Assembly (NCBI RefSeq): GCF_026262505.1
Contig: NC_067207.1
Coordinates: 30,348,082 to 30,412,081 of the forward strand
DNA from: Trichomonas vaginalis G3
Lineage: Eukaryota > Parabasalia > Trichomonadida > Trichomonadidae
Length of the DNA: 64,000 nt
Reading direction: 5' to 3'
The notes beneath the pieces are model-generated. The model ran no database searches. It saw nothing but the letters and a program-made list of their open reading frames with translations, and had not been told where the DNA came from. A program made the translations under genes and the position numbers. Of this stretch, positions 17,671-27,149 are shown one piece after another (within the stretch, counting starts at the first letter, position 1; each line of letters opens with the position of its first letter).

Positions 17671-18090
17671 TGCTTTCTTATCTAACATTGCTGGTAGTTC
17701 ATATGCTTCAAAGTTTCTGGCATGATCTTCGATATTCCTGCAACTCTTATCTAAATTGTTAAGAGTATCTTTTACGCTTGTACTCGGATTCTCTAATGGT
17801 GCACTTGAACCAAGGTCAAAGTTCAGTATTATGTCATCAGCTCTAACAGTAGTGAAGGATTCATGTGTATGGTTTTTATCTGCTTTCTTATCTAACATTG
17901 CTGGTAGTTCATATGCTTCAAAGTTTCTGGCATGATCTTCGATATTCCTGCAACTCTTATCTAAATTGTTAAGAGTATCTTTTACGCTTGTACTCGGATT
18001 CTCTAATGGTGCACTTGAACCAAGGTCAAAGTTCAGTATTATGTCATCAGCTCTAACAGTAGTGAAGGATTCATGTGTATGTTCTTTATC
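17671..18090. repeat. 210-bp duplicated unit in the fibre gene
   Basis: Two direct copies with a period of exactly 210 bases, coding for 70 residues each (TTVRADDIILNFDLGSSAPL onwards). Mav2 has one copy. The copies look nearly identical, so the change is recent. Confidence 0.9.
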
Positions 18091-19701
18091 TGCTTTGTTG
18101 TCTAAAGAAGTTTGAAGTTCATTTATATCGGAGATATTGTGTTTATGAGATTTCAAAACTTTGTTCGTTGCGTCAAGTTCATCTTTGTCAGCTTTACTTT
18201 TAATAGCATCTTCAAAAGTTATTTTTGACTTAACTCTCAAAGTAAATCTTGGTTCAACTAATACACCGTTAACATTGAAAGTAGAGGCATAAATTTCACC
18301 GGTATAACCAAATGCTTCTGGTGCTTTAGCTACATCATACTGTACAGTACAGCTTATGTCATAACCTTTAGCACGAATGTATTTATATCTTCTTTCATTA
18401 ACATTTTTTGTCTTCGCTTCATCACTTCGTGTTAAATATCCATGGTAGTCCGTTATAATCTGTTCGTCTGAACTTATATAATGAACGTGGTTCTTGTCCG
18501 CTTTACTATTTAATGTAGCTTGAAGTTCATTTATATCGGAGATATTGTGTTTATGAGATTTCAAAACTTTCTTCATTGCGTCAAGTTCATTTTGTCCGCT
18601 TTACTATTTAATGTAGCTCTTGAAGTTCATTTATATCGGAGATATTGTGTTTATGTTCTTTATCTGCTTTTTCGGCTAATTTCTCTTCTATCTCATTTAT
18701 TTCAAGTTCATGCCTACCACCACTTCCCGAAGAAGTATTTTTCTTCAGCTCTTGAAGAACATCCACTTCGCCATCTTTGGTGTCAATAATGAGACTTTGA
18801 GTTAAAACCTTTCCTGTCTTAATGGATGTTTGTAAAACTTCTTCTTCACCGTGTTCGGGTCATGGTCGTCATCATATCTTGTGAAATCAGAGATGTTGTC
18901 ATACATTAAGCATATCTGTCTCAAAAAGTTCTGCTATTTGAAACTGGAACGAAAGATATACAGAACTTTCATCATCTCCTAAAGTCAAGTCTGCTTTCTT
19001 AAGTATTTCTTGAATGTATGCAATGAGAACAGAGTACCTTGGAAAATATTCGAACAATATTTCATTAGCTGTTGGTTTTGGTGGTTCTTCTGGAGTTTCT
19101 GTTGTTTCAGTTCCTTCTGTAGGTTCTGTTGGAGTTTCTGCATCTCTTGACTTCAATGCTCTTGCTCTCAAAGACCTAAATGTTAGAGCACCAGGTTTTA
19201 CAAAGGACTTTATAAATGCTTTAATAGTTCCTGGTAAGTTATTGTTAGCATTAAGTAAGTTCCTTATGCTTCCATCATGTACGTCCATAGCACTATGTAA
19301 AAAATCTATACTTTTCTTGTAGTCAGCAATAGACTGACTGTGATTTTTTAAAGATTTGTCAATACTTTAAGCCAATCTTCATGCATGTCTGATACTGAGC
19401 CAAGAATATCATTTGCTTCCTTTAGTGTATTTTGTGCTTCTCGTAAAGTATCCAATCCCGTACGTGCATTGTTTGCTATACGTCTTACAGTATCTATTTG
19501 ACTCCTTGTTTCTTGCATCCAACCAGATAAAGTTTTAATAGTATCCGAACCATTTGAAATGAAGTTCAAAGCATTTTTAACGTCATCTAAAACTTGTTCA
19601 CCAAGTACTGCCCATATCTTTCCGATTTGGTATTGAAGAACTCCATATGAAGCAGCTGTTAAACCAGTATTTATAAGGTCCCATATCCATGATTTAGCAG
19701 T

Positions 19702-19833
19702 TTTTCCATCCTTTCCATCCTTTCCATCCAAACCGTTTTCGCCTTGAGGTCCTTGTATTCCTTGTATTCCTTGAATTCCTTGTATTCCTTGTGGTCCTTG
19801 AGGTCCTTGAGGTCCAGTGTCACCCTTCTCTCC
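19702..19833 (-). repeat. Collagen-like triplet region of the fibre
   Basis: Gly-X-Y triplets without a gap, with GPQ, GIQ and GKD runs. Such runs form triple helices in phage and giant-virus fibres. The repetitive DNA (CTTGTATTCCTTGTATTCC type) makes the length prone to change. Confidence 0.85.
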
Positions 19834-20267
19834 TTTCAGTTCATCTTTATGTTCGTTATAATATTCTAATGTCATAAGGTGTACATCATTACTGCTACCA
19901 GCAACGCCAAGAATTTGTTTCTCATTCATGACTAAATTCTTTAGGCATTTAATGTTGTCGTCAAATCGAAAGCTCTTTAACAATTCAATGAGAACATTCA
20001 GTACTTTCACTAATGAGGCATCTACTGTAGAATTTATATATTGCACCGTTCCATCATTTATGATGGGAACCTTGCTTGTTGTAATGAATGGGTCATAAGT
20101 GTTAAAAGTATCGAAATCAATGACTTTTTTAGTTTTTCCATCGTCAATGACTAAATCATTGCCTTCAATGGTTAAAGTTGAGTTTTCGTTTACTAGTTCA
20201 TGTGCTCTTCTTGCTTCATTTGTTTCATACGCATATGCAGCAATAGTCATATTTTAATGAGAATAAA

Positions 20268-21032
20268 ATGTTGTTCTATTTGCAAAGTACAGACCCAAAC
20301 GAATACGGGACAGTAAAGCTACAAACAAACTTAGGTCTTCAGAATGAAGCACTTGCTTTCAGAGTTGTTGACTTCAATACTATCGCAACTTTTGTCATAA
20401 CAGATGAAACAGATTTCATAGAGATTGAAATAGATGACAAAAGAAGTGTTATAACATTTCCTAACAGAGCAGAGTATAGAATAGATAAAATTGCTGGAGT
20501 CATAGATACTCTCATAAATGAAGAAACTATTGACAACATAGATGTCGAACTCTCTTCTGAGGGAACATTGAAGTTCAGCAGCAAGAAAGAGTTCAAGATA
20601 ACACGAATGAGTCATAGAGTTCAATTGCTTCTGGGAGCATACCATATGCAACTACCTTTGAAAAGTGTTGACAAAACGATTGAGATGAAATCTGTTCCAT
20701 ACGTATGTTATGGCAACTGTTTGTACATTGAGTCAAAAATAGCTAATGTCACAGGCATTTCAGGAGTTAATAGTAAAGGTTCAGTAGAATATAAGTCTTT
20801 CTGTTATGCAGTCAATTCAATGTTCATTCCAAACGTTCCTGTCATAGCAACTCATTTAGGTAAATGGGTTCGCATTAGTCCTCATAATTTGAAAGATATG
20901 CAATTCAGACTAGTTGACTTTCAAGGCGAGCCTGTAGAACTGAAGGCACCAGTGCGAATGACTGTTGAAGTTGACTTTTTAGAAAATATTAAATGCAACA
21001 GCTTACAAGAGAACTCAGAGCTAAAAATATAA
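20268..21032 (+). CDS. Structural-type protein of 254 residues, Mav1
   Basis: Open frame from ATG, divergent from the fibre gene with 17 bases between the starts. Beta-rich, no membrane segment. Near the end it has HLGKWVRISPHNLKDMQFRL followed by VDFQGEPVELKAPVRMTVEV. The pattern of a short linker with DFQGEPV and a final strand is common in Maverick and PLV minor structural proteins. A penton-like or fibre-anchoring role is plausible next to the fibre gene; this is inference. The Mav2 copy is broken. Confidence 0.6.
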   Translation: MLFYLQSTDPNEYGTVKLQTNLGLQNEALAFRVVDFNTIATFVITDETDFIEIEIDDKRSVITFPNRAEYRIDKIAGVIDTLINEETIDNIDVELSSEGTLKFSSKKEFKITRMSHRVQLLLGAYHMQLPLKSVDKTIEMKSVPYVCYGNCLYIESKIANVTGISGVNSKGSVEYKSFCYAVNSMFIPNVPVIATHLGKWVRISPHNLKDMQFRLVDFQGEPVELKAPVRMTVEVDFLENIKCNSLQENSELKI

Positions 21033-21232
21033 AGTATGAATGTTATGTATTAGGTCATGAACTTTGGTTGTTGCTGTTTGATGAAACAAATGAGTTAGTT
21101 ATGTCAGTCAAGAGAACAGAAAAATATTGTGTTAGTGAAAACTGCACCAAGTCAATAAGATTAGGTTTGCATTATGAAGATGAGTTCGATACTGTTGAAG
21201 AAGTTTTGGATAGATATTACAAATTGCTTTAA
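20993..21232 (+). CDS. 79-residue protein of unknown function, Mav1
   Basis: Starts 40 bases inside the end of the previous gene in another frame. Small alpha/beta protein (YECYVLGHELWLLLFDETNE; IRLGLHYEDEFDTVEEVLDR). Not recognised. In Mav2 it is 89 residues long, because a GC-rich palindrome adds ten codons in frame. Its last four bases overlap the convergent next gene. Confidence 0.65.
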   Translation: MQQLTRELRAKNIKYECYVLGHELWLLLFDETNELVMSVKRTEKYCVSENCTKSIRLGLHYEDEFDTVEEVLDRYYKLL

Positions 21233-21870
21233 TTTACTAAAACATATTTCAAACAAAGTTTATATTCTGTTGAAAGTTTTGTATATTCATTCGAATATTT
21301 ATACTTAAACTCAACTCCTGTAGTTCCTGGTGTTTCAATGATGCGGATGTTACCTATTTTCATGAATAGTGGAGTTTGACCACAGCATTCGATTTCAGGG
21401 TCGAGATAGTCAATGACACATTGTTTCCCTGTTATTCGTGATATAACATTTTCAAGGTCCTCCTTTGTTAGAATTATTTGGTTCTTGCTTATAAGATTTG
21501 TCAAAAGCTTCTTATCGTCTTTGAGTAAGATAGTTTGGTATAACTGAAGAAGGTAATGGTCTACGTTATCTGAAGGATTTGTTTGAACATTTGTGTAAGG
21601 GTTGTCGTTGGCTTCTCTTGAAAGAATTTGGTCCAGTGGTGGATACTCTAACTTAACATCTGATGTAGCGTTAGCGTTTGAAGCTGAGTTTAAATTCACG
21701 GCGCCATGCTCCAAGACCGAAGGTCCCGACTTAAGTTCTGGTTCTTTTTCTTTCAAACACTCCGAACTATAGTTCTTTATGACAATATTGTTTGTCGTTC
21801 GTGAGTCAACATTTGATGTTGGTTCAATTGGAACATTAACGGCACCAGCTAAGATGGATTTGCTTCTCAT
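21229..21870 (-). CDS. 213-residue protein of unknown function, Mav1
   Basis: Convergent with the 79-residue gene. The N-terminal 100 residues are loosely structured (NNIVIKNYSSECLKEKEPEL); the C-terminal half looks folded, with YLDPEIECCGQTPLFMKIGN and TTGVEFKYKYSNEYTKL. An insert of nine residues (GPSVLEHGA) comes from a 27-bp GC-rich palindrome that Mav2 lacks. No family recognised. Neighbours are virion-type genes. Confidence 0.6.
   Translation of the reverse strand: MRSKSILAGAVNVPIEPTSNVDSRTTNNIVIKNYSSECLKEKEPELKSGPSVLEHGAVNLNSASNANATSDVKLEYPPLDQILSREANDNPYTNVQTNPSDNVDHYLLQLYQTILLKDDKKLLTNLISKNQIILTKEDLENVISRITGKQCVIDYLDPEIECCGQTPLFMKIGNIRIIETPGTTGVEFKYKYSNEYTKLSTEYKLCLKYVLVN
21715..21725. 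repeat. Triloop palindrome inside a gene (Mav1 only)
   Basis: GACC-GAA-GGTC, part of a 27-bp GC-rich insert that keeps the frame. The corresponding DNA of Mav2 lacks it. See the finding on triloop palindromes. Confidence 0.75.
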
Positions 21871-21895
21871 TTCATATAGAATAAAAACCTTTTAT

Positions 21896-22297
21896 ATGTA
21901 TGAAATGAACAATATACTCGACAAGGGTTTGAATGTAAAGCTAACGAATGAAAATATTGTTGAATTCACTGAGACAGGAGCTGTGTATAAAGATGTAGAA
22001 CTACTGAACAAAAGAGCTAAGGGAAGAAGCAGGAACATGAACAAAGGGTGGAAGCCTATAAAAATTTATGTCAATGATGGCTCAGGAGGTTCAAACATAA
22101 AGTATGCAGAAAGTTATAGAGTTTATGCTCTCAAAGGTGAAAAGCCTTCATTTAAGAACAGCTATTCTAACGCATATCCTCAAAAGCTAACGGATGGGGA
22201 AGTGGATGATATGAATGACAGCAAAAATATTAACAGAAATGGCGACAGAGATGCATGGAATTTGTTTACCATCAGTCAATTGAAGGTTAAACTTTAA
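21896..22297 (+). CDS. 133-residue protein of unknown function, Mav1
   Basis: The first ATG behind CCTTTTAT gives MYEMNNILDKGLN; a second ATG follows three codons later. Divergent from the 213-residue gene with 25 bases between the starts. The protein has WKPIKIYVNDGSGGSNIKYA, AESYRVYALKGEKPSFKNSY and a polar C-terminus; it ends in a four-base overlap with the ATPase gene. Not recognised. Nearly the same in Mav2. Confidence 0.6.
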   Translation: MYEMNNILDKGLNVKLTNENIVEFTETGAVYKDVELLNKRAKGRSRNMNKGWKPIKIYVNDGSGGSNIKYAESYRVYALKGEKPSFKNSYSNAYPQKLTDGEVDDMNDSKNINRNGDRDAWNLFTISQLKVKL

Positions 22298-23179
22298 AAC
22301 AATGTTGGTCGTTCCCATGGAATATTTTTGACTTTAATGGTATTAGTCATGATATGAATCTCAAGGTATGAACGAGGAGAGATGAGAGACTTATATGCTT
22401 CCCAAATTTCTTCAAAAGGTAATGTTATACCTGACTGTTTCCAAATGAGTTCAATATCATAACGTGAGAAACCTTGAAAGATAACGAAGTCAGTTATGAG
22501 ACGTTTTATGTTTAAAGCTAAAAACCTCCATGTTTGCATAAGTATTGCTACAGTTAAATGGTAATGTCTGACTTTAGTTATGATGTTAGCTAATGGTGAG
22601 TCAGGCTTTGACACTAAACCTTTTCCGGCGAAGTCGTCGCAAACGAGCAGAGTGTTTGAATATTTTTTGAAGGGGTATTTTGAAAGTTTTGATAGAATGT
22701 AGTTTGTAAGTCGTTTCATATCGTAAACTCCTGAGTACTGACGTAAGTGGTGTTTGTCAATAATTCTTTCCATCTCCTCAGAAGTCTTTTGCATTCCTGA
22801 CTGTATGAAACTCTACGATGGCATAATATTTCCTCTTACGTCGAATGTAACGTTGAAGAAATTCAATGAGTTCACTGTCTGGAACTTTAACGACAGAGGC
22901 TTGAACTTTTGACATAAATGTTTTCGCTGTTGAGTCCATAGAGTCTGAAGTTGCTGATATAATGATTTGGTCATAATATGAGTCATTTCCTAAACGCTCT
23001 GTTATGAGTATATGACGAATGAGGTTAAATGTCTTACCTGAACCCATCTTTCCACAATAGAAATAAACACCATTTGAACAGAACTCATAATCTTTGCTGA
23101 AAGGAAGAATAAGAGAAGAGTTAAGTTTGTCTGTTGTTTCATTCATGTCTTCATCTACGTCATGTATTAAATGCTTCAT
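22294..23179 (-). pseudogene. A32/FtsK-type packaging ATPase, Mav1 copy (fossil)
   Basis: About 290 residues in total; broken, one break. Walker A is GKMGSGKT in a VYFYCGKMGSGKTFNLIRH strand-loop-helix, Walker B is NTLLVCDDFAG, followed by a sensor-like region (HYHLTVAILMQTWRFL). This is the HerA/FtsK class used by Mavericks and large DNA viruses to pump DNA into the capsid. Divergent from the next structural gene with 16 bases between the start codons. Confidence 0.88.
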
Positions 23180-23195
23180 TTTATCTCCATTAAAA

Positions 23196-24077
23196 ATGCA
23201 AGTCAGAAATATTCAGAACATAGCACCGAGTCTAACTGACAAGAGTATAAAGATATACTATGAACACGTTATGATGAAACCTACCAAAATTCAAGAAAGT
23301 CAGTATACTTATGAATATCCAAGACACTGGGTAGAGTATGTAGGAGGTGAGAAAGCTATTGAAATCAGACAGGTTCGAAGTATTCCAGCAGGAAGAACAA
23401 TATTATTGAAGAACTTTAATGTTTTGAGATATAATGATGAAACAAAGAAGCAAGATAGTTTCCCTGTTGCTGTGTATGTGAACTTAGATACAGGAGATGA
23501 CATGAAAGTTTTTAATACAAAGCTTCAAACGGTAGTGAGAGAACAACTGACTGCGGAAGGACATCCATTACCTTCAGAAGTTACCATAGCATATAATTTT
23601 GAAACAAACTCAATAGATTTTAAAGTCATCTCTGCAAAGAAGTCAGGTTTTACATTTAATGAAGCAGATGTATATTCGAATGAAAACTTCAAAGCTATTG
23701 CATGGTTAGATAATGACGATTGCTTTAAGAAAATATTTAAATTCAGTGACTCAACGATGTCAATAGATGACCTTCGTGGAATGTTACCATCGACGTTTAC
23801 AGTAGAAGGTTCAGCAGGATTGCTTACAAGATTGTCAATTGGTGGTATTTGGTCTCGTGAGAACATTGTTATAAAATCCAGTATAAGTGAATTTGCTGAA
23901 GAATCTATATTATGTCTTTCAAACTATATGTATTCGCCGCCGAAGCATTATAGTATAACAAACTTTGTCAGTAAGTTTAACATAAGACTTGTCGAACCTT
24001 CTTCAATGAAAGATGTTGTGCTACCTAAAGATGGAAAGGATGGACTCATTATTGAAATGATTTTAATTGCATATTAA
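23196..24077 (+). CDS. Structural-type protein of 293 residues, Mav1
   Basis: Start at the ATG behind CTCCATTAAAA, close to the ATPase start on the other strand. Beta-rich: TYEYPRHWVEYVGGEKAIEI, AGRTILLKNFNVLRY, and a final FVSKFNIRLVEP. It reads as a capsid-type protein (penton or minor capsid), but no motif is decisive. It is the first of three genes on this strand, each starting right behind the stop of the one before. Confidence 0.55.
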   Translation: MQVRNIQNIAPSLTDKSIKIYYEHVMMKPTKIQESQYTYEYPRHWVEYVGGEKAIEIRQVRSIPAGRTILLKNFNVLRYNDETKKQDSFPVAVYVNLDTGDDMKVFNTKLQTVVREQLTAEGHPLPSEVTIAYNFETNSIDFKVISAKKSGFTFNEADVYSNENFKAIAWLDNDDCFKKIFKFSDSTMSIDDLRGMLPSTFTVEGSAGLLTRLSIGGIWSRENIVIKSSISEFAEESILCLSNYMYSPPKHYSITNFVSKFNIRLVEPSSMKDVVLPKDGKDGLIIEMILIAY

Positions 24078-24302
24078 ATGAGCTTGTTCTTGAAGGTCAT
24101 TCATGATGAAATAACTGTTGTAGAAGATGTTAGCAATTGTTCAGACATTTTGAAGCGTATAGATGATATAAGAAAGAAGTTAGATAGACCGCAAAGTGGT
24201 GAGGGCGAAGCCCGTGAGAACGCTTATGTTTCATTGACTTTCTCCAGTAACGAGAACTTTTATGAGATAATATTGAAGAGAGATGATTTTAATATGGTGT
24301 AA
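24078..24302 (+). CDS. 74-residue protein of unknown function, Mav1
   Basis: Starts directly behind the stop of the 293-residue gene. Short helical piece (DISDCSDILKRI-like, then DIRKKLDRPQ) and a strand at the end (FYEIILKRDDFNMV). A stretch of nine extra residues (DRPQSGEGEA region) comes from a GC-rich palindrome lacking in Mav2. Not recognised. Confidence 0.55.
   Translation: MSLFLKVIHDEITVVEDVSNCSDILKRIDDIRKKLDRPQSGEGEARENAYVSLTFSSNENFYEIILKRDDFNMV
24203..24213. repeat. Triloop palindrome inside a gene (Mav1 only)
   Basis: GGGC-GAA-GCCC within a GC-rich insert of about 27 bp that keeps the frame of the 74-residue gene; absent from Mav2. Confidence 0.75.
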
Positions 24303-24830
24303 ATGGTAGCTTGGGCAGCTTTAGGCGCAATGGGAACAAAAGCATTAGCATTTGGAGCAAAAGCACTTGGAGCTTATGACGCAGTAAATAAAATGAGTGG
24401 AGGAAGGGTTTCGAAGACATTAGATGCAAATAAAGGGAAGATTGGAGGCTGGGTTGCAAAGAAGTTAAGATTAAATAAAATAGGGCTCATAAATAAAGCA
24501 TCCAATTTGGTTGCGACTGAGTCAGAAAATGCTTTAGGAAAGGACGATGAGTTTGCAAAACACGCAAAAGACTTTAATGACCAGATGAAAGGTGAAACAA
24601 TGCATTTAAATAGAGTCGATGGAACTAAAGAAAATGTTTCTTCTCCACCAGTAGTTCTTCCGTATGGTCCCTATGGAATGTATGGAAACCCTTACGAAAG
24701 ACCATTTGACCCATTGACTGGTGGAAGTAACTGGTATCATTACGGCCGAAGAAGAAAGACAGTCAAGTTGGAGACAGACGTAAAGAAAGCAACTAAAAAG
24801 AAACCAAGGAAGAGAGTTATAAAGCAATGA
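24303..24830 (+). CDS. Basic virion-type protein with glycine/alanine start, Mav1
   Basis: 175 residues. The start is amphipathic and rich in Gly and Ala (VAWAALGAMGTKALAFGAKA), as in membrane-active inner capsid proteins such as adenovirus pVI; the middle has a Gly/Pro/Tyr stretch (LPYGPYGMYGNPYERP); the end is very basic (KKATKKKPRKRVIKQ), suited to bind DNA. A capsid-interior role is plausible but unproven. The last nine codons lie inside the TIR and use the same DNA that codes, in another frame, for the end of the 70-residue gene at the left side. Confidence 0.6.
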   Translation: MVAWAALGAMGTKALAFGAKALGAYDAVNKMSGGRVSKTLDANKGKIGGWVAKKLRLNKIGLINKASNLVATESENALGKDDEFAKHAKDFNDQMKGETMHLNRVDGTKENVSSPPVVLPYGPYGMYGNPYERPFDPLTGGSNWYHYGRRRKTVKLETDVKKATKKKPRKRVIKQ

Positions 24831-24863
24831 ATTCAACAGGGTGAAAAAAGAGGTGAAAAAAGA

Positions 24864-24877
24864 GGTGAGATCTCACC
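24864..24877. repeat. GGTGAGATCTCACC module 5
   Basis: Perfect palindrome in the right TIR with its reiterated GTGAAAAAAGAG part on the left, behind the end of the basic virion-type gene. Confidence 0.9.
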
Positions 24878-24975
24878 ACTTCACCTAAATTTATTTTTGT
24901 GCTATGTTTTCATACGTGTGAGGGTGGTGATATCATTAATTTTTATATAAATGACAGAACAAAAATAAAACATAT

Positions 24976-25410
24976 CTACTCAACAGGAATGAGACCCTTA
25001 CTGACTATGTATTCGTTTAATGCTTGATGAAAACAATGGTACATATTATCGTATGGGTATACACAACGTCTGTTTCCATCGTCGTCGTATATGTAGAGCT
25101 CAAATCCAGTCCAACCTTCTTTTGTACAATATGTAGCTTTATTTAAGTATGCATTTATGTAGATAAGGCAATTTTCTTCATCGCTCCAGAAATAATTTTT
25201 CGTCATTGTTGAAATAGTTTTCGTTCCTCTACGTCCATAAGGAATGTATGCAATGAACTTTGCGTCATAAGGGATTGTAATATATTCAGGGTTTCTTTCA
25301 TCGTCAATGGGTCTGTCTTTGTTAAAATGCATGTTTCTCAGTTTTATTTGAGTTTTGAATAGTTCACGGAAACGTTCTGGGAAAGAGTCATAGTAAATGT
25401 AGTCGGACAT
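24976..25410 (-). CDS. TIR-borne gene of Mav1, right copy
   Basis: Codes for the same 144-residue protein as the left TIR copy, reading inward. Identity of the two copies shows either a young insertion or ongoing exchange between the TIRs. Function unknown. Confidence 0.75.
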   Translation of the reverse strand: MSDYIYYDSFPERFRELFKTQIKLRNMHFNKDRPIDDERNPEYITIPYDAKFIAYIPYGRRGTKTISTMTKNYFWSDEENCLIYINAYLNKATYCTKEGWTGFELYIYDDDGNRRCVYPYDNMYHCFHQALNEYIVSKGLIPVE

Positions 25411-25716
25411 GTCTTTGTAATGAAATAAAAAATTTAAAAAAAATAAAAATAAGGTTATTTTTTATTTAGTGAGGACGGTAGTGAATTCGTTAGTGAAGTC
25501 GTTAGTGAAGTCGTTAGTGAAAACGTTAGTGAAGTCGTTAGTGAAAACGTTAGTGAAGTCGTTAGTGAAGTCGTTAGTGGTTGGCGGCTTTGTAAATATT
25601 TAAGGTTAAGTTGGTGTTATGGTTGTGTTGTAAAATATACGTTAGTGGTTTTGTAAAGTGTCAAACCGTTATCTTGGGAACGCAGTGCCGCCGTACCCAA
25701 GATAGTCATACTAACT

Positions 25717-25721
25717 TTGTT
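25717..25721. repeat. Target site duplication of Mav1, right copy (TTGTT)
   Basis: Matches the five bases before the left terminus. The polymerase gene of the older element continues directly behind it. Confidence 0.9.
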
Positions 25722-26503
25722 TCAATTGAATTGTAAATTCCATACCTTGTCAAGTCAATGTCAGACTTATTTATGAAGGGGAAGTATCCAGCATGTTGTC
25801 TGACTGCTTGAGGGTTAGGTTGGTACCATTCGAACTTGACACTTGCAATTCCTTCAATTGCATTCAAAATGTCTGAGTCGGAGTCAACCATTTGTTCTCT
25901 CTTTGTAGTCTTGAAAGCGTCAAGAAGTTTTGCGGCTGTTTGTTCATTGCCATGTGCATAGTAAATGTGACCATCCAAATCTGTTATGGTCAATCTGAGA
26001 TTGTGTCCTTTCTTATTTCCGTCTTGAATTGCAGCAAGTACTCCCATGAAGCCTTCTTTGTTCTTTCCTTCGTCAAAGTTTACTGTAAAGGTTCGACCAG
26101 ATGTAATTTGACTTCTAACTTCACGATACTTTTCATATGCATATCTTGTTCTTTCCATGGGAGCATGTGCGTCTTCACCTTTTCCTTTTTTCCTTCTCAA
26201 AGGATGCAATTGTTCGTCATGTTTCCAGTAGAATCTGGCAAAGCCATCGTGTCCTTCAACTTGAGGTTCACTAACATTGAAAGGCATGTCCATAAGACGT
26301 TCTTCTTCTAACCTCTCTAGTCTGTTTGGATAATTTGCACGTGCTGTTTCCAAATCCATTTCGTAGCGAAGACCAGACAATTTGTCATAGACTTTTATGG
26401 GTCTTCCCTTCCTATATTTAAACTTCTTCGAAACTCTCCAACCATATCTTTGCAACTCTGCTTTTATTCTAGCAGATTTTCTATCCATTCTATATGGGGG
26501 CAT
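25722..26503 (-). pseudogene. Protein-primed DNA polymerase, N-terminal part (fossil)
   Basis: Starts at the ATG of PPYRMDRKSARIKAELQRYG, behind a T/A promoter (TATAAAAATAAAAAAATATT). Basic N-terminal region with LRLTITDLDGHIYYAHGNEQ and FEWYQPNPQAVRQHAGYFPF. I assign it to the polymerase gene because its end lies at the Mav1 insertion point and the other side of Mav1 carries the rest of a PolB. Upstream region of unknown fold. Confidence 0.65.
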
Positions 26504-26532
26504 TTTTATAAAAATAAAAAAATATTTTTTCT

Positions 26533-27115
26533 TTACTTTACATAACCGCCTGCTGCCATAAGTCTTTGACGCCAACCCATACCAGCTAATGAAGGTTGAC
26601 TTGGTTTAGTTTGGAAACTAAACTTTGGTTTTGGTTTATCTTCAGTTTTTGGTTTTTCTTCTTCTATCAGTTTTTCGTCACTTTTCGGTTCCTCTGACTT
26701 TACTTCACTTGCAGGAACAGTTGTGTCGTCAACATCTTCATAAATATCATATGCCATTTGTTTTTGTTTTCCTTTCAACTTTTTGTGTTTGTTGTAAAGT
26801 TTAGAATATTTCGACTCTAAGTCAATGAGATGTTCTATAATGAACTGTTGGTCAGTGAAGTAAACTTTTCCATCTGTTGTCTCGAAAGCTCCTTCAGACT
26901 TCAATATTTTATTTGTGAGAGTCTGTTTCTTTTTTGAGATACTAGCCGTTCCATTTTTATGAAAAGTGACTTTATAGTTAGGGTTTGTATTTCCAGACCT
27001 GGCACTTTCTATTATTGAATTTTCTCTTCATCTGTAAGTTCTTTGACAGGTTTTGACAATGGTCTGAACTTTTTGTTTGTGGTGTCAAATCTACGGTTTC
27101 AACTTCTTCGGTCAT
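26533..27115 (-). pseudogene. Charged proline/lysine-rich gene, oldest Maverick (fossil)
   Basis: A helical piece (YSKLYNKHKKLKGKQKQM) is followed by an acidic, then lysine/proline-rich linker and a C-terminal GMGWRQRLMAAGGYVK. Broken, more than one break. The style (charged linker, short terminal motif) suggests a virion or scaffold protein. Starts with ATG behind TTTTTTACTGAGATGAA. Confidence 0.45.
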
Positions 27116-27149
27116 TTCATCTCAGTAAAAAATTTAGTTTGGTTTGTTT

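Larger units (their letters stand above)
16945..20250 (-). pseudogene. Collagen-like, tail-collar fibre gene, Mav1 copy (fossil)
   Basis: A very long fibre gene; broken, about three breaks. In order: an N-terminal domain of about 135 residues, a collagen-like run of about 14 Gly-X-Y triplets (residues 140-183, [16 protein letters not shown] type), helical coiled-coil parts, several KHNISDINELQATL units, a 70-residue unit present twice, then a C-terminal domain of about 170 residues. This last domain has IGAVYTSMNPINPNTLFGG, ENLPSHMHRF, NHSHSI, NHTHVV and PPYITMHAWIRV. It matches the tail-collar/Gp10-type fibre ends of phages. A receptor-binding fibre at the particle vertex is the likely role (inference). 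Confidence 0.85.
3074..25716. mobile_element. Maverick/Polinton element Mav1, young copy (fossil)
   Basis: A 22.6-kb element with AG...CT ends, 911-bp TIRs and a 5-bp target duplication, inserted in the polymerase gene of an older Maverick. Order from the left: TIR gene, small coiled-coil gene, proline-rich membrane gene, major capsid gene, short genes, structural gene, HNH endonuclease, PolB, repeat protein, 157-residue gene, two KilA-N genes, integrase, fibre, structural and small genes around the packaging ATPase, basic virion-type gene, TIR. Most frames are open; about ten breaks in all. The near-identical TIRs (the TIR gene gives the same protein at both ends) point to a recent insertion. 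Confidence 0.95.
24806..25716. repeat. Right terminal inverted repeat of Mav1 (911 bp)
   Basis: Inverted copy of 3074-3984, with a copy of the TIR gene, the 12-bp array (25477-25572) and a GGTGAGATCTCACC palindrome at 24864-24877. Confidence 0.93.

Noticed and set aside
16945-20250. Bacterial or phage contamination, because of the tail-collar fibre
   Set aside because: The gene lies inside elements with precise target duplications, occurs in all three Mavericks, and has the same AT-rich composition as its neighbours.
26504-26575. Longer start for the old polymerase part
   Set aside because: The added codons come from the T/A-rich promoter stretch and begin without ATG; the ATG at 26503 fits better.
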